Assembly (NCBI GenBank): GCA_963846855.1 | Contig: CAWJXK010000007.1 | Coordinates: 248,001-312,000, forward strand | Length of the DNA stretch: 64,000 bases | Source of the DNA: CAIWHR01 sp963846855 | Lineage (GTDB): Bacteria > Pseudomonadota > Gammaproteobacteria > Burkholderiales > Casimicrobiaceae | Direction: 5' to 3' | In this document: one piece after another, positions 15,568 to 27,293 of the stretch | Numbering within the stretch: position 1 is the first letter of the stretch | Layout: each line of letters opens with the position of its first letter | Made by a program: the position numbers and the translations under genes | Notes under the pieces: generated by a model | What the model saw: the letters and a program-made list of their open reading frames with translations, nothing else | What the model was told of the DNA's origin: nothing | Databases searched by the model: none

Positions 15568-15780
15568 ATGGTGTGCAACATCGGCAAGGTGGATCGCGCG
15601 GTTCGGGTCATCGTCGGGCTCGCGTTGCTGAGCCTGCTATTCCTGCTCGACGGCAACGCGCGCTGGTGGGGCCTGCTCGGCCTCGGTCCGCTCGTGACGT
15701 CGATGGTCGGCTACTGCCCGCCGTACAAATGGATGGGCATCGATACGAACGACAAGGCCAGCGATACAACGGTCTCGTAG
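15568..15780 (+). CDS. DUF2892 small inner-membrane protein
   Basis: 70 residues with two membrane helices. MVCNIGKVDRAVRVIVGLAL is the DUF2892 signature (N.G..DR..R...G), followed by GLLGLGPLVTSMVGYCPPYK. These proteins are often found alone or fused to rhodanese domains (YgaP); C3 and C49 are retained here. Function unknown. A strong GGGGAGGGG site precedes ATG 15568. Confidence 0.8.
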   Translation: MVCNIGKVDRAVRVIVGLALLSLLFLLDGNARWWGLLGLGPLVTSMVGYCPPYKWMGIDTNDKASDTTVS

Positions 15781-15867
15781 CCCGATGCGCCGGCATCGCG
15801 GTCGCACTGCCGCGGGCGCGCCAGGTGCGCATCTTCGGTCTCCCGGCCGGGCGCAACTCGATTCCGC

Positions 15868-16825
15868 GTGAGCCCCAGCCCCCGACAGCTCATCGAGCTC
15901 GCGGTCGACCGGCTCGCCGGCACCGAGTTCGACCGCGCGCTCGAGCGCGGTCGACGCGATCCGCGCGGCGGATATCTCTTCTTCTGGAACCGCGGCCTCG
16001 GCGACGTCGTGCTGGCGCTGGAGCCGCTGTTCGCCATCGTGCGCGAGAAAGTGCCGGGCGCGCGCATCACCGTCGTCACCCGCGCCGAGCTCGAGGAAGC
16101 GTTCCGGATGACCGACGCGGACGAGGTGCGCGTCTTGCCGGGTCTCGCCCGCGGCGCGCAGGCGAGCGCCGTGCAGCTGACAGCGCCCTTCGGATTCGAG
16201 GCTGGGCAATTCTGCGCGGTCTTCGCCGAGACCAACCCGACGCGATGGCTGCGCGGGCGTCGGCATCTCTATCCGGTCCGGCTGCGCTGGCTGCCCGAAT
16301 GGGATGCGTGCGCCGCGCGGTTCGTGCCCGCTGACGACTCCATTCTCTTCGTCGGCGCGCACATCCAATCGGAGACGCAGGCCCTCTACGGATACGTCAA
16401 GGACTGGCCCGTCGACGCGTGGCGCTGCCCTCATCGATCGCTTCGGATCGGGCGATCGGGTGCGTTGGCTGCTGTTCGGCAGTCAGCCGACCACGCCATT
16501 CGTGCACCCGCTCGTCGACGACCTGCGCGGCCGGACCGGCTTCGTCGACATGATGTCGATCATACGAAACCGCTGCCGCGTGCTGATCGGCCCCGATAGC
16601 GGCGTGCTGAACACCGCGTACTATCTCGATGCGGCGTTTCCGCTCGACGTGATCTCGCTGTGGTCCGACCCGCGCCACGGCATCCTCGCGCAGCGCCGTG
16701 CCTCCCCCAATTCGCTGCTCGTGCACCGGCCGCTTCAAGGCCGCGACGAGGATGTGCGCAACATCGTCGTCGATGACGTGGAACGGGAGCTGCGAGCCGC
16801 GATCGCCGCGGCACGTTCCGGGTAG
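15868..16825 (+). pseudogene. Glycosyltransferase family 9-like gene with a +1 frameshift
   Basis: The first part (GTG 15868 to about 16425) contains FFWNRGLGDVVLALEPLFAI, the start of a heptosyltransferase-type (GT9) fold, and RITVVTRAELEEAF. It stops matching after KDWPVDAW. The next frame then gives ALIDRFGSGDRVRWLLFGS and RCRVLIGPDSGVLNTAYY, the GT9 nucleotide-sugar site (GPDSG), to the stop at 16825. One extra base (or two missing) at about 16425-16432 joins them into a product of about 318 residues. The role, likely sugar transfer to an envelope glycan, is inferred. Pseudogene or assembly error. Confidence 0.65.
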
Positions 16826-16902
16826 CGGACTCGGTTCGCATGCCGGCTGACGCCGGCACGCTTCTCGATTCGCGCCGATGGAAGTGCCCGAGCGGCTGAG
16901 GG

Positions 16903-16976
<74 letters not shown>

Positions 16977-17034
16977 GCGCATGCAAGAGCGATGAGCGTT
17001 GCGCCGAGTTTGCATCGCGTCGCAACTCCGGCAA

Positions 17035-17040
17035 ATTATA
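17035..17040 (-). promoter_or_regulatory. Probable -10 element for the tRNA gene
   Basis: On the minus strand the sequence reads TATAAT exactly, 59 bases upstream of the tRNA 5' end. The -35 region is poor. The rest of 16977-17290 (314 bases without a gene) holds only this and the promoter at 17092. Confidence 0.45.
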
Positions 17041-17091
17041 TCCGACCGCACCATTCCGAAGCGGCGCACCTCCGTGGCGCGTCGATTGGTC

Positions 17092-17121
17092 TTATCACGC
17101 GGATGCTTCGGCCGGTACAAT
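17092..17121 (+). promoter_or_regulatory. Sigma-70-like promoter for the Pat gene
   Basis: TTATCA (17092-17097), an 18-base spacer and TACAAT (17116-17121) form a plausible sigma-70 promoter. Start of transcription would be near 17128, leaving a leader of about 160 bases before ATG 17291. Confidence 0.45.
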
Positions 17122-17290
17122 GTGCGGTACGCGACCTGCGGCGCGCGTCCGGTCAACGCAACGAACATTGGCGAATGGGCGCCGAACGACGCCGCGTCCG
17201 TCACGATTCGCAAGCCGAGTCGCATCGGAGCGCATGATAGGCCGTGCATCGCGACGGAACGCTCCAACGAATCCCTGCATCCACCTCACA

Positions 17291-19975
17291 ATGCCCGCGC
17301 TCCATCATTATCTTCGGCCGCTGCTGATGCCCGCGTCCATCGCGATCCTGGGCGCGTCGCACCGGCAGGGCTCGCTTGGCAGGGTCATCGTCGAAAACCT
17401 GCTCGAAGGCGAGTTCAAGGGCGAAATCCATTTCGTCAACCCGAAGCATCGCAAGGTGCTCGGCCGCAAGTGCCATGCGTCGATCTACGCGATCGGCAAG
17501 CCCGTCGAGCTGGCGCTGATCGCGGTGCCCTGCGCGGCGGTGACGAGCGTGCTCGCCGACGCGTCGCGAGCCGGCGTCAAGGCAGCGATACTCTTTTCGG
17601 CGCCGCCGGGCGACGAGGGCGAGGCACGCAAGTGGCAGCGCGAGGTCGTGGCCACGGCGCGCAAGCTGCGCATCCGAGTGCTCGGCCCGCACGCCTTCGG
17701 CGTCATCCGGACGGACATCGGCCTCAATGCGACGCTGGGCGCGATCAGCGCACATGGCGGCCGGCTCGCGCTGATCGCGCAGTCGGGTGCCGTATGCACG
17801 GCGATGCTCAATTTCGCGGCGCCGCTGGGTCTCGGCTTCTCGACCGTCGTCGCGCTGGGCGGCGCCTACGACGTCGATTTCGGCGAGCTGCTCGACGCGC
17901 TGCTGCAGGACCCCGGCACCGACGCGATCCTGCTCTACGTCGAGCAGGTGCGCGACGCGCGCCGGTTCCTGTCGGCGCTGCGCGCCGCTGCGCGCACCAA
18001 GCCCGTCCTGGTGCTGCGTGCCGGCCGGTCGATGGAACATGCGGCGCAGGAAGGCGATCCCGACGCACCGACGCCCGACGCCGTGTTCGATGCGGCGATG
18101 AAGCGGGCGGGCACCGTCCGCGTGATGACCTACGCGCAGCTGTTCGCTGCTGCGCGGATTCTCTCCACAGGCCGGATCCCGCGGGGGGATCATCTCGCCA
18201 TCGTCACCAACGGCCACGGGCCGGGCACGCTTGCGGCCGACTGCGCCGCCGACCGCGGCGTTGCCCTCGCACGCTTCTCGCGCAAGACGGAGGAAGCGCT
18301 CGTCGCGATACTCCCGGAGCACATTCCCTGCTCAAATCCCGTCAACGTGCGAGGCGACGCGCCCGCCGAGCGGCTCGCCGCCGCGGTGGGCGTCGTGCTG
18401 TCCGATCCGGGCGTCGACGCCGTGCTGGCGATCCATGTCCAGCGGCCGGTCGTCGGCGCCACCGACGCCGCACGCGCGGTGGCCGCGGTCGCGCGCACGT
18501 CGGGCAAGCCGGTGCTGGGGGCGTGGCTCGGCGCGCTCGACAACCGCGACGTCCGGAGCGCCCTCGAAGCCGGCGGAGTTCCCAATCTCATCACGCCTGA
18601 AACCGCGGTGGAGGCGTTCTCGTTCCTGGCTGCGTATCGACGCAACCAGGAATGGCTGCTCGAGGTGCCGCCGCCGCAGCCGGAGCCGCAGCAGCTCAAC
18701 GTGAGGCTGATGAACGAGATTCGGGACCGCGCGGTCGCCGCGAGCCGAACGGTCCTCGACGAGATCGAAACCCAACAATTGCTCGCGGCCTTCGGATTGC
18801 CGGTTGCGCCCGCGGCCGTCGCCACGACGCTCGTCGAAGCGCAGGAAGACGCGCGGCGCATGGGATATCCCGTCTCGATCAAGCTCGACACGCCCGCGCT
18901 GTTCCCGCATTCATCGCCTGCCGTACGCACCAATCTTCGTGATGGCCGGATGCTCGCGAAGGCATGGTCGGACCTGGAGAAGATCGTACGCCCGCAGCGT
19001 CGCCCCGGCGCGATCCTGCCCATCCTCGTTCGCAAGGAGCAGAAGCCGGCGGACGTTGCGAGCAGCCGTGACGTCGCAATCGGGGTCCACACCGATGCGG
19101 TGTTCGGCCCGGTGATCACGTTCGGCAACGGCGGCAGCGCGGCGCTCGTCGATCGCGACCGGTCGGTGCTGCTGCCCCCGCTCAACCGTCGGCTTGCGCT
19201 CGACGTCATCGAACGGACGCGGATCGCCGCGGCGTTGCGCACCGGACATGCGGTGGCGCCGCCGCTGGAGGCGCTGGCGCGCGTCCTGCTGCAGGTATCG
19301 AGCCTCGTCTGCGCGCTGCCGTGGATACGTGCCTTGCGGCTCGATCCCGTACGCGTCGGCGAGCGTGGCGCCGTGATCGGCGGAGCGCGCGTCGTCATCG
19401 ATCCCAAGCGCGAAGTCCGCGTGCAGGCGTATCGGCACATGGCGATCCATCCGTATCCGATCGAATGGGTCGAGGACGTGAGTCTCGCCGACGGAACGCC
19501 GATGCACGTGCGGCCGATCCGACCCGAGGATGCCGCGCTCGAGCGGCGGTTCGTCGAAGGGCTCTCCGAGCAGACGCGCTACTTTCGATTCTTCTACCGC
19601 CTTCAGGAGCTCACCCCGGCAATGCTCGCGCGGTTCACGCAGGTCGATTACGACCGCGAGCTCGCGCTGGTTGCGATCATCGACACCGAGACCGCGCCGA
19701 CCTTCGTCGGTGTCGCGCGCTACATTGCGAATCCCGACGGCGAGAGCGCCGAATTCGCGGTCGTCGTGGCTGACGCGTGGCAGGCGCATGGCGTGGGACG
19801 CGTGCTGATGCGGCGCCTGATCGCGGCGGCGAAGCGGCGCGGGCTTGCGCGGCTCGAGGGTGCGGTGCTGCGTAACAACCCCAAGATGATCCGCTTCACC
19901 GAGGGCCTCGGCTTCGTCACGCACGATGATCCCGAGGAGTCCGAGCAGGTCAGCATGGTGCTGGAGCTTGCCTGA
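17291..19975 (+). CDS. pat: Pat-type protein lysine acetyltransferase (acyl-CoA synthetase-like domains fused to GNAT)
   Basis: 894 residues, the length of E. coli PatZ/YfiQ. Order: CoA-binding domain from about 14 (SIAILGASHRQGSLG), succinyl-CoA-ligase-like domain to about 300, ATP-grasp-like domain about 500-715, GNAT from 738 (MHVRPIRPEDAALERRF) with loop WQAHGVGRVLMRRLI. In true ADP-forming acyl-CoA synthetases the phospho-acceptor histidine lies in SHTG after the A/RAGRS strand; here, at about 241-262, the text is RAGRSMEHAAQEGDPDAPTPDA, so it is lost. This marks a Pat-like protein acetyltransferase whose front half senses ligands. Targets are usually AMP-forming acyl-CoA synthetases. 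ATG 17291 is favoured over upstream frames for domain fit. Confidence 0.8.
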   Translation: MPALHHYLRPLLMPASIAILGASHRQGSLGRVIVENLLEGEFKGEIHFVNPKHRKVLGRKCHASIYAIGKPVELALIAVPCAAVTSVLADASRAGVKAAILFSAPPGDEGEARKWQREVVATARKLRIRVLGPHAFGVIRTDIGLNATLGAISAHGGRLALIAQSGAVCTAMLNFAAPLGLGFSTVVALGGAYDVDFGELLDALLQDPGTDAILLYVEQVRDARRFLSALRAAARTKPVLVLRAGRSMEHAAQEGDPDAPTPDAVFDAAMKRAGTVRVMTYAQLFAAARILSTGRIPRGDHLAIVTNGHGPGTLAADCAADRGVALARFSRKTEEALVAILPEHIPCSNPVNVRGDAPAERLAAAVGVVLSDPGVDAVLAIHVQRPVVGATDAARAVAAVARTSGKPVLGAWLGALDNRDVRSALEAGGVPNLITPETAVEAFSFLAAYRRNQEWLLEVPPPQPEPQQLNVRLMNEIRDRAVAASRTVLDEIETQQLLAAFGLPVAPAAVATTLVEAQEDARRMGYPVSIKLDTPALFPHSSPAVRTNLRDGRMLAKAWSDLEKIVRPQRRPGAILPILVRKEQKPADVASSRDVAIGVHTDAVFGPVITFGNGGSAALVDRDRSVLLPPLNRRLALDVIERTRIAAALRTGHAVAPPLEALARVLLQVSSLVCALPWIRALRLDPVRVGERGAVIGGARVVIDPKREVRVQAYRHMAIHPYPIEWVEDVSLADGTPMHVRPIRPEDAALERRFVEGLSEQTRYFRFFYRLQELTPAMLARFTQVDYDRELALVAIIDTETAPTFVGVARYIANPDGESAEFAVVVADAWQAHGVGRVLMRRLIAAAKRRGLARLEGAVLRNNPKMIRFTEGLGFVTHDDPEESEQVSMVLELA

Positions 19976-20103
19976 CCGCGGCGCGCTAGAATCGCGTTGC
20001 GTGTGCGCAAGGGTCGGACTGGCCGGCGATGGGAATAGTGCCGCCGAAATCCTCTTGGCCGTCGCCGGCTGCATCGTGCGCGGCGCTCCTGCCGCCGGAG
20101 GTT

Positions 20104-21066
20104 TCAGCGCGGAATCGAATAGTTCGCGGGCACGTAGACGTAGCCCGAGCCTTCGGGGCGGATGTGGCCGATGCCGGGAAACGGCAGATGCGCGACCGCG
20201 AGCCAGAAGCGTTGTTTCGCGCCGTCGGCGAACACCTTCGCGCGCTGCACCGCGGCCTGCTTCGGATCGGTATCGAACTCGATGGTCACGGCGGGACTCG
20301 GAAACTGCACGGCGGCGACATGCATCAGGTCGCCCAACACGACGAGCGTCTCCCCCTTGCTTTCGACGACGTACGTCGTGTGGCCGCGCGTGTGGCCGTA
20401 GGTCGACACGGCCCTGATCCCCGGTGACAGCTCGCCGCTCCCCGCGAACGGCTTGAATTTCCCGGCGGCAATCCACGGATTGACCGACGCCATCGCGCCT
20501 TTGAAGAAGCCCTTCATGCTCTCCGGCGCCGCGTTCATGTTGGCTTCGCTCAGCCAGTAGTCGGCTTCGCGCTGGTCGGCGCGCAGAATCGCATTGGGGA
20601 AGGCGAGCTTGTCGCCTGCCATCAGGCCGCCGACGTGGTCGGCGTGCATGTGCGTGATGTAGATCTCGTCGACCTGCTCCGGCGCGTAGCCCGCGGCCTT
20701 CAGGTTGCCGGCGAGACCGCCGAGCGTCGGGCCGAACAGCGTGCCGGTTCCGGCGTCGATCAGGATCAGCTTCGTCCCGGTGTTGACCAGGAATGCATTG
20801 ACCGACGTTTCCACGGGGCTCGCGAGGAACGACCGCCTCAGCAGCTGGTCGACGCGCGTCGGCGTCGTGTTGGTCAGGATCTTGCCGACATCGAGGGGCA
20901 GCGTGCCGTCGGAAATCGCGGTGATCTCGAAGTCGCCGAGCATCATCCGGTAATAGCCGGGCGCCTGCCCCTTGAGCTGTGGCGCCGCAGCGAAGGCGAC
21001 GGTGGCGACCAAGAGGCCGGCGGCGAGGGCGGCGCTTCCGGCGGCGAGCTTTCGGACATCGATCAT
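20104..21066 (-). CDS. Periplasmic metallo-beta-lactamase-fold hydrolase
   Basis: 320 residues. A signal peptide covers about 1-28 (LAAGLLVATVAFA). The metal motif is H139-x-H141-x-D143-H144 in YITHMHADHVGG, followed by TYGHTRGHTTYVV and a late VLGDLMH, the further metal ligands. Members include lactonases and sulfatase-like enzymes; a substrate cannot be named. ATG 21066 has a perfect AAGGAGG six bases upstream. It is a single gene, convergent with the Pat gene. Confidence 0.8.
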   Translation of the reverse strand: MIDVRKLAAGSAALAAGLLVATVAFAAAPQLKGQAPGYYRMMLGDFEITAISDGTLPLDVGKILTNTTPTRVDQLLRRSFLASPVETSVNAFLVNTGTKLILIDAGTGTLFGPTLGGLAGNLKAAGYAPEQVDEIYITHMHADHVGGLMAGDKLAFPNAILRADQREADYWLSEANMNAAPESMKGFFKGAMASVNPWIAAGKFKPFAGSGELSPGIRAVSTYGHTRGHTTYVVESKGETLVVLGDLMHVAAVQFPSPAVTIEFDTDPKQAAVQRAKVFADGAKQRFWLAVAHLPFPGIGHIRPEGSGYVYVPANYSIPR

Positions 21067-21358
21067 GTCGATCCTCCTTGCGTGGTCGGCGTCATCGCCA
21101 GCGCGAATATTAGCTTGTGCGGGCATGCGAGGCACCGTCGGATTCGAGAGGATTCGGGCGTGGCGTTGGTGGATGGCCCGGCGCTGCCGGGCCTGGCGGA
21201 ACTGCTGGAATGGTCATGACGCGGTGGCCTTGAGGCTCACGGAATCTGCTATCGTTTGAATCGACTCACGACGAAGAACTGCCACGGACCGACGCTGTTC
21301 GGGCTGACCGTGCAATCGGAACCCGTCGCCGATTTCGCCTCGACGGAAGGGAGACCCC

Positions 21359-21799
21359 ATGAAGCAGAGCCGATTCTCAGCACTTTTGTTCAGCGCGGCA
21401 TTGCCGTGCATCCTTTGCGGGCCGGCCGGTGCCGCGACGACGCTCAAAGGCGCGGCAATCCTCGATAACCCGTGCGGCAAGGTAGCCGTCAAGCAGATGG
21501 GACTGCTGCACGCCGGCAAATTCGACGAAGCCAACAAGCTGTCGACGAAGGAGATGCAGGCGCAGTGGGCGGCCATGCCCGCAAAGGATCGCGCCATGAT
21601 GTCCGCCATGTCGAAGGAGATGTCGCCGACCGAAAGCCAGTTCGCGGCCGACATCAAGTCCAACGGCGTGCTCGTCATCGACGGCACGTCCGCCAAGCTG
21701 ACCGTGCAGAAGATGACCAAGGACGCGAACGGCAGCAGCACGTCTACCACGACGCAAGGGTTCCAGCTCAACGGGAACGAGTGCCTGATCAGCCGGTAG
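21359..21799 (+). CDS. Secreted protein of unknown function (146 aa)
   Basis: 146 residues with a signal peptide (SALLFSAALPCILCGPAGA) cut near residue 25. The mature part has one early cysteine (DNPCGK) and one near the end (GNECLISR), suggesting a disulfide in the periplasm. Between them is an alpha-helical stretch (AVKQMGLLHAGKFDEANKL) like DUF4878/NTF2-type folds; this is only a resemblance. ATG 21359 follows GGGAGA. It is followed 99 bases later by another secreted small protein. Confidence 0.65.
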   Translation: MKQSRFSALLFSAALPCILCGPAGAATTLKGAAILDNPCGKVAVKQMGLLHAGKFDEANKLSTKEMQAQWAAMPAKDRAMMSAMSKEMSPTESQFAADIKSNGVLVIDGTSAKLTVQKMTKDANGSSTSTTTQGFQLNGNECLISR

Positions 21800-21898
21800 C
21801 ACGGCTCGGTGTCGGCCAAGACGGCCGATCGCACGTCCGAGGATGCCGAGACGGCTTGCCGCTGGGCCGACACGAAGTATCAACCAAGGAGAGATCAA

Positions 21899-22381
21899 AT
21901 GCAGATCAAGACACTCGCCGCAGGATTGGCGGTCGGTGCCGTGATGCTCGGCGTCCAGTCGGGTCCGGCCGCCGCTTTCAACCCGCAGCCAGATCCGCCG
22001 GCCTTTGGAATCGTCAGCATCAATTTCGACCAGACCATCCGGTTGAACGTTGTGTGCTGGGAACATGTCGTTGACGGTGTTCCGCCGGGCCCATGCCACG
22101 GCGACCTCATGTTCCACGACATGGCCGGGAACATCGTGGCGATGCAAACAGTCAAGCTAGCCCCGGGGCAGGCAGCCTTTCTGGACTTCACGCCCGTGAG
22201 AGGCGCCGGTTCCGGCAATCTGGTGGGAATCGACCCGTGCTGGATTCCCGATCCGACCAGCGGCCGCGCGCTGCCCACGACCGAAGTGTTCGACACGCAA
22301 AGCGGCAGGATCGCGCTGCACGTGAATCCGCTGACGCCGCGGGTATCGATCATCGAGAACAATGCACGCGGCAGACAATGA
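21899..22381 (+). CDS. Secreted protein of unknown function (160 aa)
   Basis: 160 residues with a signal peptide (LAAGLAVGAVMLGVQSGPAAA) cut near residue 26. The mature part begins FNPQPDPPAFG and contains C53 (VVCWEHV), C66 (PGPCHGD) and a third cysteine (DPCWIP). The rest is beta-rich, as in small secreted binding proteins. I do not recognise the family. AAGGAG lies eight bases before ATG 21899. It probably forms a two-gene unit with the preceding secreted protein. Confidence 0.65.
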   Translation: MQIKTLAAGLAVGAVMLGVQSGPAAAFNPQPDPPAFGIVSINFDQTIRLNVVCWEHVVDGVPPGPCHGDLMFHDMAGNIVAMQTVKLAPGQAAFLDFTPVRGAGSGNLVGIDPCWIPDPTSGRALPTTEVFDTQSGRIALHVNPLTPRVSIIENNARGRQ

Positions 22382-22683
22382 GTCTGCATCACCGTGCGGC
22401 AAGAGCCGGTTCTCGCCGCCGCGGAGCATCGCCACCCGAGGGTTGACCGCATGCGCATTCTGCTGGCCGGTCTCGGGCACTCATCCACGAAGGATTGAGG
22501 CGGGCGTGCCGGAGATCGATCCGGCCTGCGAATTCGTCGAAGCCGCCGATGCGGTGGCGGCGCCTGCCGCATTACGCTGTGTGGGATCGTTCGCCGCCAC
22601 GGGCGTGACATGGCCACCCGACGCGATATTCCGCGGTCCCTTGCGCGAAGGGCGAATTGATCGCGCGGCCCGGACCGGAATGT
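22382..22683. other. Non-coding stretch between secreted protein and rpoD
   Basis: About 300 bases with no credible gene on either strand. In the deposited frame the rpoD reading frame runs on into this region to 22572 because of a one-base frameshift; that tail is unlike any sigma factor. Confidence 0.5.
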
Positions 22684-22710
22684 GAACGCTCCGGGGTTGC
22701 CGGAGCGTTC
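22684..22710 (-). terminator. Hairpin downstream of rpoD
   Basis: GAACGCTCCGG (22684-22694) and CCGGAGCGTTC (22700-22710) form an exact 11-base stem with a five-base loop, 22 bases after the canonical rpoD stop. On the minus strand the T-run after it is weak (ACATTCC), so efficiency is uncertain. The frameshifted rpoD tail would be translated through this hairpin, further evidence that the tail is artificial. Confidence 0.65.
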
Positions 22711-22731
22711 ACTCGTTGCCGCAAACTTAGC

Positions 22732-25130
<2,399 letters not shown>

Positions 25131-25284
25131 CTTGGGAGTCCGGGGTGCGAACGCATCCAATATGGGTGCGATCGAGAAAACCTCAAATCATAACATGCGG
25201 ATAGGCATTTCGGTCCGTCCAAACGCCCTGCGCTCCAGCGGGCGGGCAATGCGCCCGGGCATCCTGCCGGTCGGTGGAGCCCGC

Positions 25285-27102
25285 TCATGACCGACCTCGG
25301 TCGGGGGCCGGATGCATTCCGGGGTTGCCGGCGCGCCGGACCATCTCGAGTTGGCGCAATCGTTCCGTCTCCTCCGGCTTGGCGCCTGTCGCGGCCCGGA
25401 CGTCGTCGGCGACGGGTCGTCCGGCGAGCTGGGCCTGCGACCAGTAGCGGGCCACGCCGGCGACCAGATGTTCGGTCGCCTGTTCGGGCGTGATGCCGTG
25501 ATCCTCGGCCGTTGCCAAGGATTTCGACAGCACCCGCTCGTGCGGCGTGCCCACGAAATGCTGAAATACCCCGGGCGTGGTCAGTGGGTGCTCACAATCG
25601 GCACAGAACTCGACCAACGCCGTGAGGGCGTTACCCTCCGGGGTTCCATCCGCAGGCTTAGGCACGTCGACGGAGCGCGCGAGCTCGGGTTGCAGCAGCA
25701 GCGCCTGGATGAGCTCGCGCACGAGCGAGGGTGTTCCGCGCTGGCCCGGGCGGCTTCCCCCGGTGCGATCGCGGGTCCGGACCTCCGTCGCCGAGGGTTC
25801 GAGCACTGGCTGGCGCTCGTGGCCCTGCGGGCGCATGAGATCCTTGAGCTCTGCTTCGGGCAACCCGGTCAGGTCGGCGAGGCGGCGCCGCAGCAGCGCC
25901 GCGATCACGGGCGCGGCGATCTGGGCGAGCAACGGGCGGGCGGCAGTGACCAACGCCGCGCGGCCTTCGGCGCTCGTGGGCGGATGGCGCGTCGACAACT
26001 CCGCGAGCAGATATTCCGACAGCGGCGTCGCGTGGTCGACCAGCGCCTCGAACGCGGCCTTGCCGCGGCTGCGGATGTAATCGTCGGGGTCCTCGCCGTC
26101 GGGCAGGAACAGGAATCCGGCATTCTTGCCGTCGACCAGCGCCGGCAGCGCATTCTCGAGCGCACGCCACGCGGCCTTGCGCCCCGCGGCGTCGCCGTCG
26201 AAGCAGAAGATCACGCGGTCGGACTGGCGGAGGAGCTTCTGCACGTGCACGGGGGTCGTGGCCGTACCGAGGGTCGCGACCGCGTAGTCGACGCCGTGCT
26301 GGGCCAGCGCGACGACGTCCATGTAGCCTTCGACGACGATCACCTTGCCGGCGTCGCGAATCGGGTTTCGCGCGAGGTAGAGCCCGTAGAGCTCGCGGCC
26401 CTTGGAAAAGAGCGGCGTCTCCGGCGAATTGAGATATTTGGGCTCGCCCTCGCCCAACACACGGCCCCCGAAGCCGATCACCTGGCCGCGGCTGTCGTGA
26501 ATCGGGAACATGATCCGGTCGCGGAAGCGGTCGTACCGCTTTCCGGCGTCGCCCGCGAGTACGAGCCCCGCCGTTTCGAGCTCGGGATCGTCATAGCGCT
26601 CGAAGGCCTTGGCGAGCGGCTGCCAGCCGTCAGGCGCATAGCCGATCCCGAAATGCGCCGCGATCGCGCCGGTGAGCCCGCGTCCCTTCAGGTAGTCGAT
26701 GGCGCGGGGCGCGTCCTTGAGCTCGGCCCGATAGAACTTCGCGGCGGTGAGGAGAATGCCGGCAAGGTCCTGCGCCTGCTCGCGGCGCTCGACGTCGCCG
26801 GGGCGGGGCTCGACCCGGGGCACCTCGACGCCCGCGTCGCGGGCGAGCTCCTCGATCGCCTCGGGAAAGGTCTTGCCGCTGAACTCCATCAGGAAGCCGA
26901 TCGCGGTGCCGTGGGCCCCGCAGCCGAAGCAGTGATAGAACTGCTTTGACTGGCTTACCGTGAAGGAGGGGGTCTTCTCGCTGTGGAACGGGCAGCAGGC
27001 GACGAAGTTGGCGCCGGCCTTCTTGAGCGGAACGAGGCGGTCGACGACGTCGACGATGTCGACGCGGGACAGCAGCGTTTGTATGAAATCGTTTGGAATC
27101 AT
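25285..27102 (-). CDS. dnaG: DNA primase DnaG
   Basis: 605 residues; makes the RNA primers for replication. The CHC2 zinc finger is in the first 65 residues (ACCPFHSEKTPSF and FYHCFGCG: C37, H40, C58, C61). The catalytic core with TOPRIM motif VIVVEGYMDVVAL and the FCFDGDAAGRKA metal site follow, then a helicase-binding C-terminus. It lies between yqeY and rpoD on the same strand, the classical macromolecular-synthesis order with one extra gene. Confidence 0.95.
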   Translation of the reverse strand: MIPNDFIQTLLSRVDIVDVVDRLVPLKKAGANFVACCPFHSEKTPSFTVSQSKQFYHCFGCGAHGTAIGFLMEFSGKTFPEAIEELARDAGVEVPRVEPRPGDVERREQAQDLAGILLTAAKFYRAELKDAPRAIDYLKGRGLTGAIAAHFGIGYAPDGWQPLAKAFERYDDPELETAGLVLAGDAGKRYDRFRDRIMFPIHDSRGQVIGFGGRVLGEGEPKYLNSPETPLFSKGRELYGLYLARNPIRDAGKVIVVEGYMDVVALAQHGVDYAVATLGTATTPVHVQKLLRQSDRVIFCFDGDAAGRKAAWRALENALPALVDGKNAGFLFLPDGEDPDDYIRSRGKAAFEALVDHATPLSEYLLAELSTRHPPTSAEGRAALVTAARPLLAQIAAPVIAALLRRRLADLTGLPEAELKDLMRPQGHERQPVLEPSATEVRTRDRTGGSRPGQRGTPSLVRELIQALLLQPELARSVDVPKPADGTPEGNALTALVEFCADCEHPLTTPGVFQHFVGTPHERVLSKSLATAEDHGITPEQATEHLVAGVARYWSQAQLAGRPVADDVRAATGAKPEETERLRQLEMVRRAGNPGMHPAPDRGRS

Positions 27103-27150
27103 CGATTTGACGCTGCCCGCCTGCCGCGGCCCTTGCCCGAAGCGGCATCG

Positions 27151-27178
27151 CGGGCGGCCCCGCTCGCGAGGCCGCCCG
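27151..27178 (-). terminator. GC-rich hairpin between yqeY and dnaG
   Basis: CGGGCGGCC (27151-27159) pairs with GGCCGCCCG (27170-27178) around a ten-base loop, in the 191-base gap between yqeY and dnaG. No T-run follows on the minus strand, so it may be an attenuator or RNase processing site, as E. coli has in its rpsU-dnaG-rpoD transcript, and not a full terminator. Confidence 0.35.
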
Positions 27179-27293
27179 GACGCGTCACACGGCAGGGAAT
27201 GTTAAGGATTATAGGCAACCTGCGCCGCACGGAAAGGAGGCAAATCCCGGGCCAGCGCAACGGTGAATTCGCGCCGCTGGTCGCCTTCCTGCC

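Noticed and set aside
22572..22731. C-terminal extension of RpoD
   Set aside because: Comes from a one-base frameshift; the canonical ending is one frame over and the extension crosses a terminator hairpin.
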